A stretch of DNA of 33,060 nucleotides, taken from assembly GCA_017885385.1 (NCBI GenBank), contig JAFNGF010000023.1:1-33060 (forward strand), read 5' to 3'. A program made the translations under genes and the position numbers. Source of the DNA: Planctomycetota bacterium (GTDB taxonomy: Bacteria; Planctomycetota; Phycisphaerae; Sedimentisphaerales; Anaerobacaceae). The notes below the pieces were generated by a model. The model had not been told where the DNA came from, ran no database searches, and was given only the letters and a program-made list of their open reading frames with translations. The stretch's first letter is position 1. Every line of letters begins with the position of its first letter. Below are positions 32,501 through 33,060 of the stretch, in pieces.

Positions 32501-33060
32501 CGAACTCCGTAACAATCAAGGTCAATAACAACACTGTGTACTCCGGCAACACCGCCAACTACACCAGCGCGACCGGCAATTGCCGCAGAACGGGCACTAA
32601 AGCTGATTACACATTCTCTTTTCAGCCGAATGAAATGTTCGACTTCGAGCAAAAACTAACGGTCGCGGTAAATGCTTCAGACCTTGGCGGGAATGTGATC
32701 CCCGAATACACATATCCCTTCTGGACCGAGATGCGTTCCTTCGGCAAAAACAAAAGGGTCAGCTTGGGTTTAGATAACCTCGGCAGCGCAGCACCTGCAA
32801 CAGTTCGAGACAGCAGCGGTAATGTCTGGGCGGTCTGGCACGCAGGGCCAGCAGGCGCCAGGGCCATTTACCTCAGCAAGCTTGTGAACGAAGCAGCCAA
32901 TTTTAGCGGCAGCGTCCAATTGACCGACAGTTCTAGCGACTGCTGTAATCCCGTTATTGCCCTGGGTGCCAGTAATAACCTATACGTAGCCTGGCAGGAT
33001 AACCGCCGGGGCAACTGGGATGTCTATCTGTGCAACTCGGCCGACGGAGTAAACTGGTCG
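29545..33060 (+). CDS. Large secreted right-handed beta-helix protein with Ig-like and PKD domains (3' end outside window)
   Basis: The frame is open from ATG 29545 to the window end, giving 1172 residues so far. TAGGAGG stands about 8 bases before the ATG. Residues 1-44 form a signal peptide with a basic start, a hydrophobic LLIAGLFFITLLG and an AVA cleavage site. Residues 46-670 begin YYCDAVNGNDSNPGTSEQPWKT and contain repeated turns such as NNGIDIEGSGG, NNGIIASGV and GTGIDFYDVTNG, a parallel beta-helix of the pectate-lyase/DUF1565 kind. A cadherin/He_PIG-like Ig domain follows (about 678-760), then two near-identical PKD domains (762-945), another Ig-like domain (about 950-1060) and what looks like the start of a BNR/sialidase-like propeller (VWAVWHAG, LYVAWQDNRRGNWDVYL). 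It probably binds or cleaves polysaccharide outside the cell. A PEP-CTERM tail, if present, lies beyond the window. Confidence 0.87.
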   Translation, partial: MVNLASARGRLRSSHRQPLHKFSVCYLLIAGLFFITLLGDTAVAATYYCDAVNGNDSNPGTSEQPWKTVAYTLRTNSLVGPGDTVYLRGGTYREQVDVKKYGTPNNWITVKSYPGETAVLDGTDPVTGWTQAASNDSYLTVQGAVNPRYNNIYWTRVKASNFPSNLSDTVFFEDRVMGRIASDPDQSVGFGEDTVEFRGVGAASGGQNAYLIDPNLNQNDDYWNGAFVHIHLINDNASTSHRTVADFVSADHKLIFDSNLPANILASRDVYRIINHPHILNSAGEFYVSNIETVGGTDYRRIYYWPKNTSNLTDKITVGTRSHAFVSVTGVSYYLNIEDLTVFGAKNNGIDIEGSGGARGSYVTVKNCIITDCGNLGILYAGMNNVRAEGNYVHRNGNNGIIASGVDHCVFKGNDCGENKGTGIDFYDVTNGMIINNILSGIRGGHGNGTAVYGTTSDITCEDILVAGNRYNNTNMAFNLVRRLVVFGNLFAQNPIGDTYAITAWSSRYDGYQVWMNNTAPIAVTYALFLHRGQQEYTDLPCHYVVNNVFHGLAHGWHPTKWDEFDPSDVIVEDRTYNVYTYYNWDQGTAEGWTLHEGEQDRRSTPLMDLFVNPTYPDGDYRTKENSPLRSTGKNVQGILAELGIIAKFPEYDFTKDLAGNAWNSNPSIGCYEYHGPALENIGDKSVYVNKSLNFTVSATDPDADPITYSAQNLPSGATFQGQTFSWTPTGGQVGTYKVTFIASDGSEQDSETITITVKSTNQAPTANAGPDQTAIDSDGNGSQQVTLNGSGSTDSDGTIQSYVWSEGGTQIATGVNPTVTLSVGQHTITLTVTDDGGLTNTDTVVITVNESGTNQPPIANAGPDHTVTDADGNGSEQVTLNGSGSSDPGGAIQSYVWREGGSQIATGANPTVTLSVGQHTITLTVTDNGGLTDTDTVTIAVSASSSTDNNPPSVTNCLPTPDSIQVPLNNLITLHVMDNGKGVDANSVTIKVNNNTVYSGNTANYTSATGNCRRTGTKADYTFSFQPNEMFDFEQKLTVAVNASDLGGNVIPEYTYPFWTEMRSFGKNKRVSLGLDNLGSAAPATVRDSSGNVWAVWHAGPAGARAIYLSKLVNEAANFSGSVQLTDSSSDCCNPVIALGASNNLYVAWQDNRRGNWDVYLCNSADGVNWS
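31828..32385 (+). repeat. Tandem 279-bp duplication encoding two PKD domains
   Basis: Two consecutive units start at 31828 and 32107, each beginning with codons for Asn-Gln-(Ala/Pro)-Pro. They encode NAGPD, then DGNGS-QVTLNGSGS, then SVGQHTITLTVTD with few changes. The DNA is also closely similar, which points to a recent tandem duplication inside the beta-helix gene. Confidence 0.85.

Noticed and set aside
29545..33060. PEP-CTERM sorting signal in the beta-helix protein
   Set aside because: The C-terminus lies outside the window, so a sorting tail cannot be claimed even though an exosortase is nearby.

Overview
The window is almost entirely an exopolysaccharide (EPS) locus. About 22 genes read leftwards (minus strand) from 28646 to beyond base 1. 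A large secreted beta-helix protein reads rightwards from 29545 and runs off the right edge. A Wzx/Wzy/Wzz-type pathway beside an exosortase (the PEP-CTERM sorting transpeptidase) indicates a Gram-negative-type environmental bacterium. The multi-domain beta-helix/PKD protein and the mixed G+C would suit Planctomycetota (Phycisphaerae-like) or a similar lineage. No rRNA or marker gene is present, so this placement is inference.

Right part (28646 to 14381), in transcription order: flippase Wzx, polysaccharide pyruvyl transferase, a broken O-acetyltransferase remnant, an FrhB-type iron-sulfur protein, the O-antigen ligase/polymerase Wzy, a GNAT/FemAB-like transferase, a NodB deacetylase (apparently with an ATT start codon), a GT2 glycosyltransferase, a second NodB deacetylase, three more FemAB/GNAT-like transferases and a DegT-family aminotransferase.

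Middle (13954 to 10295): a G+C-richer three-gene cassette. It encodes an alanine/saccharopine-dehydrogenase-like enzyme, an arginase-family enzyme and a CapK/PaaK-type adenylate-forming ligase. The first two carry substitutions at family-conserved positions, so their substrates are probably not the textbook ones.

Left part (10271 to 3415): a tightly overlapping run of GT4 glycosyltransferase, CapA-like phosphoesterase-fold protein, a split glycosyltransferase pair (PssD/PssE, Alg14/Alg13-like), an SGNH hydrolase, an MBOAT acyltransferase and a second SGNH protein. After a 438-base gap come a protein fusing a degenerate sugar-nucleotidyltransferase with a left-handed beta-helix to a complete exosortase, and then a Wzz/GumC chain-length protein cut by the window edge.

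Read together, the locus builds a lipid-linked repeat unit, flips it (Wzx), polymerises it (Wzy) and controls its length (Wzz). The polymer is probably modified by pyruvyl, O-acyl, N-deacetyl and perhaps amino-acyl groups. The most unusual elements are the nucleotidyltransferase-exosortase fusion and the CapK/arginase/dehydrogenase cassette beside four FemAB/GNAT-like transferases, which may make an amino-acid-decorated EPS. The 0.9-kb divergent intergenic region (28647-29544) holds candidate promoters for both directions and a 133-bp MITE-like element lying in the presumed leader of the beta-helix gene.
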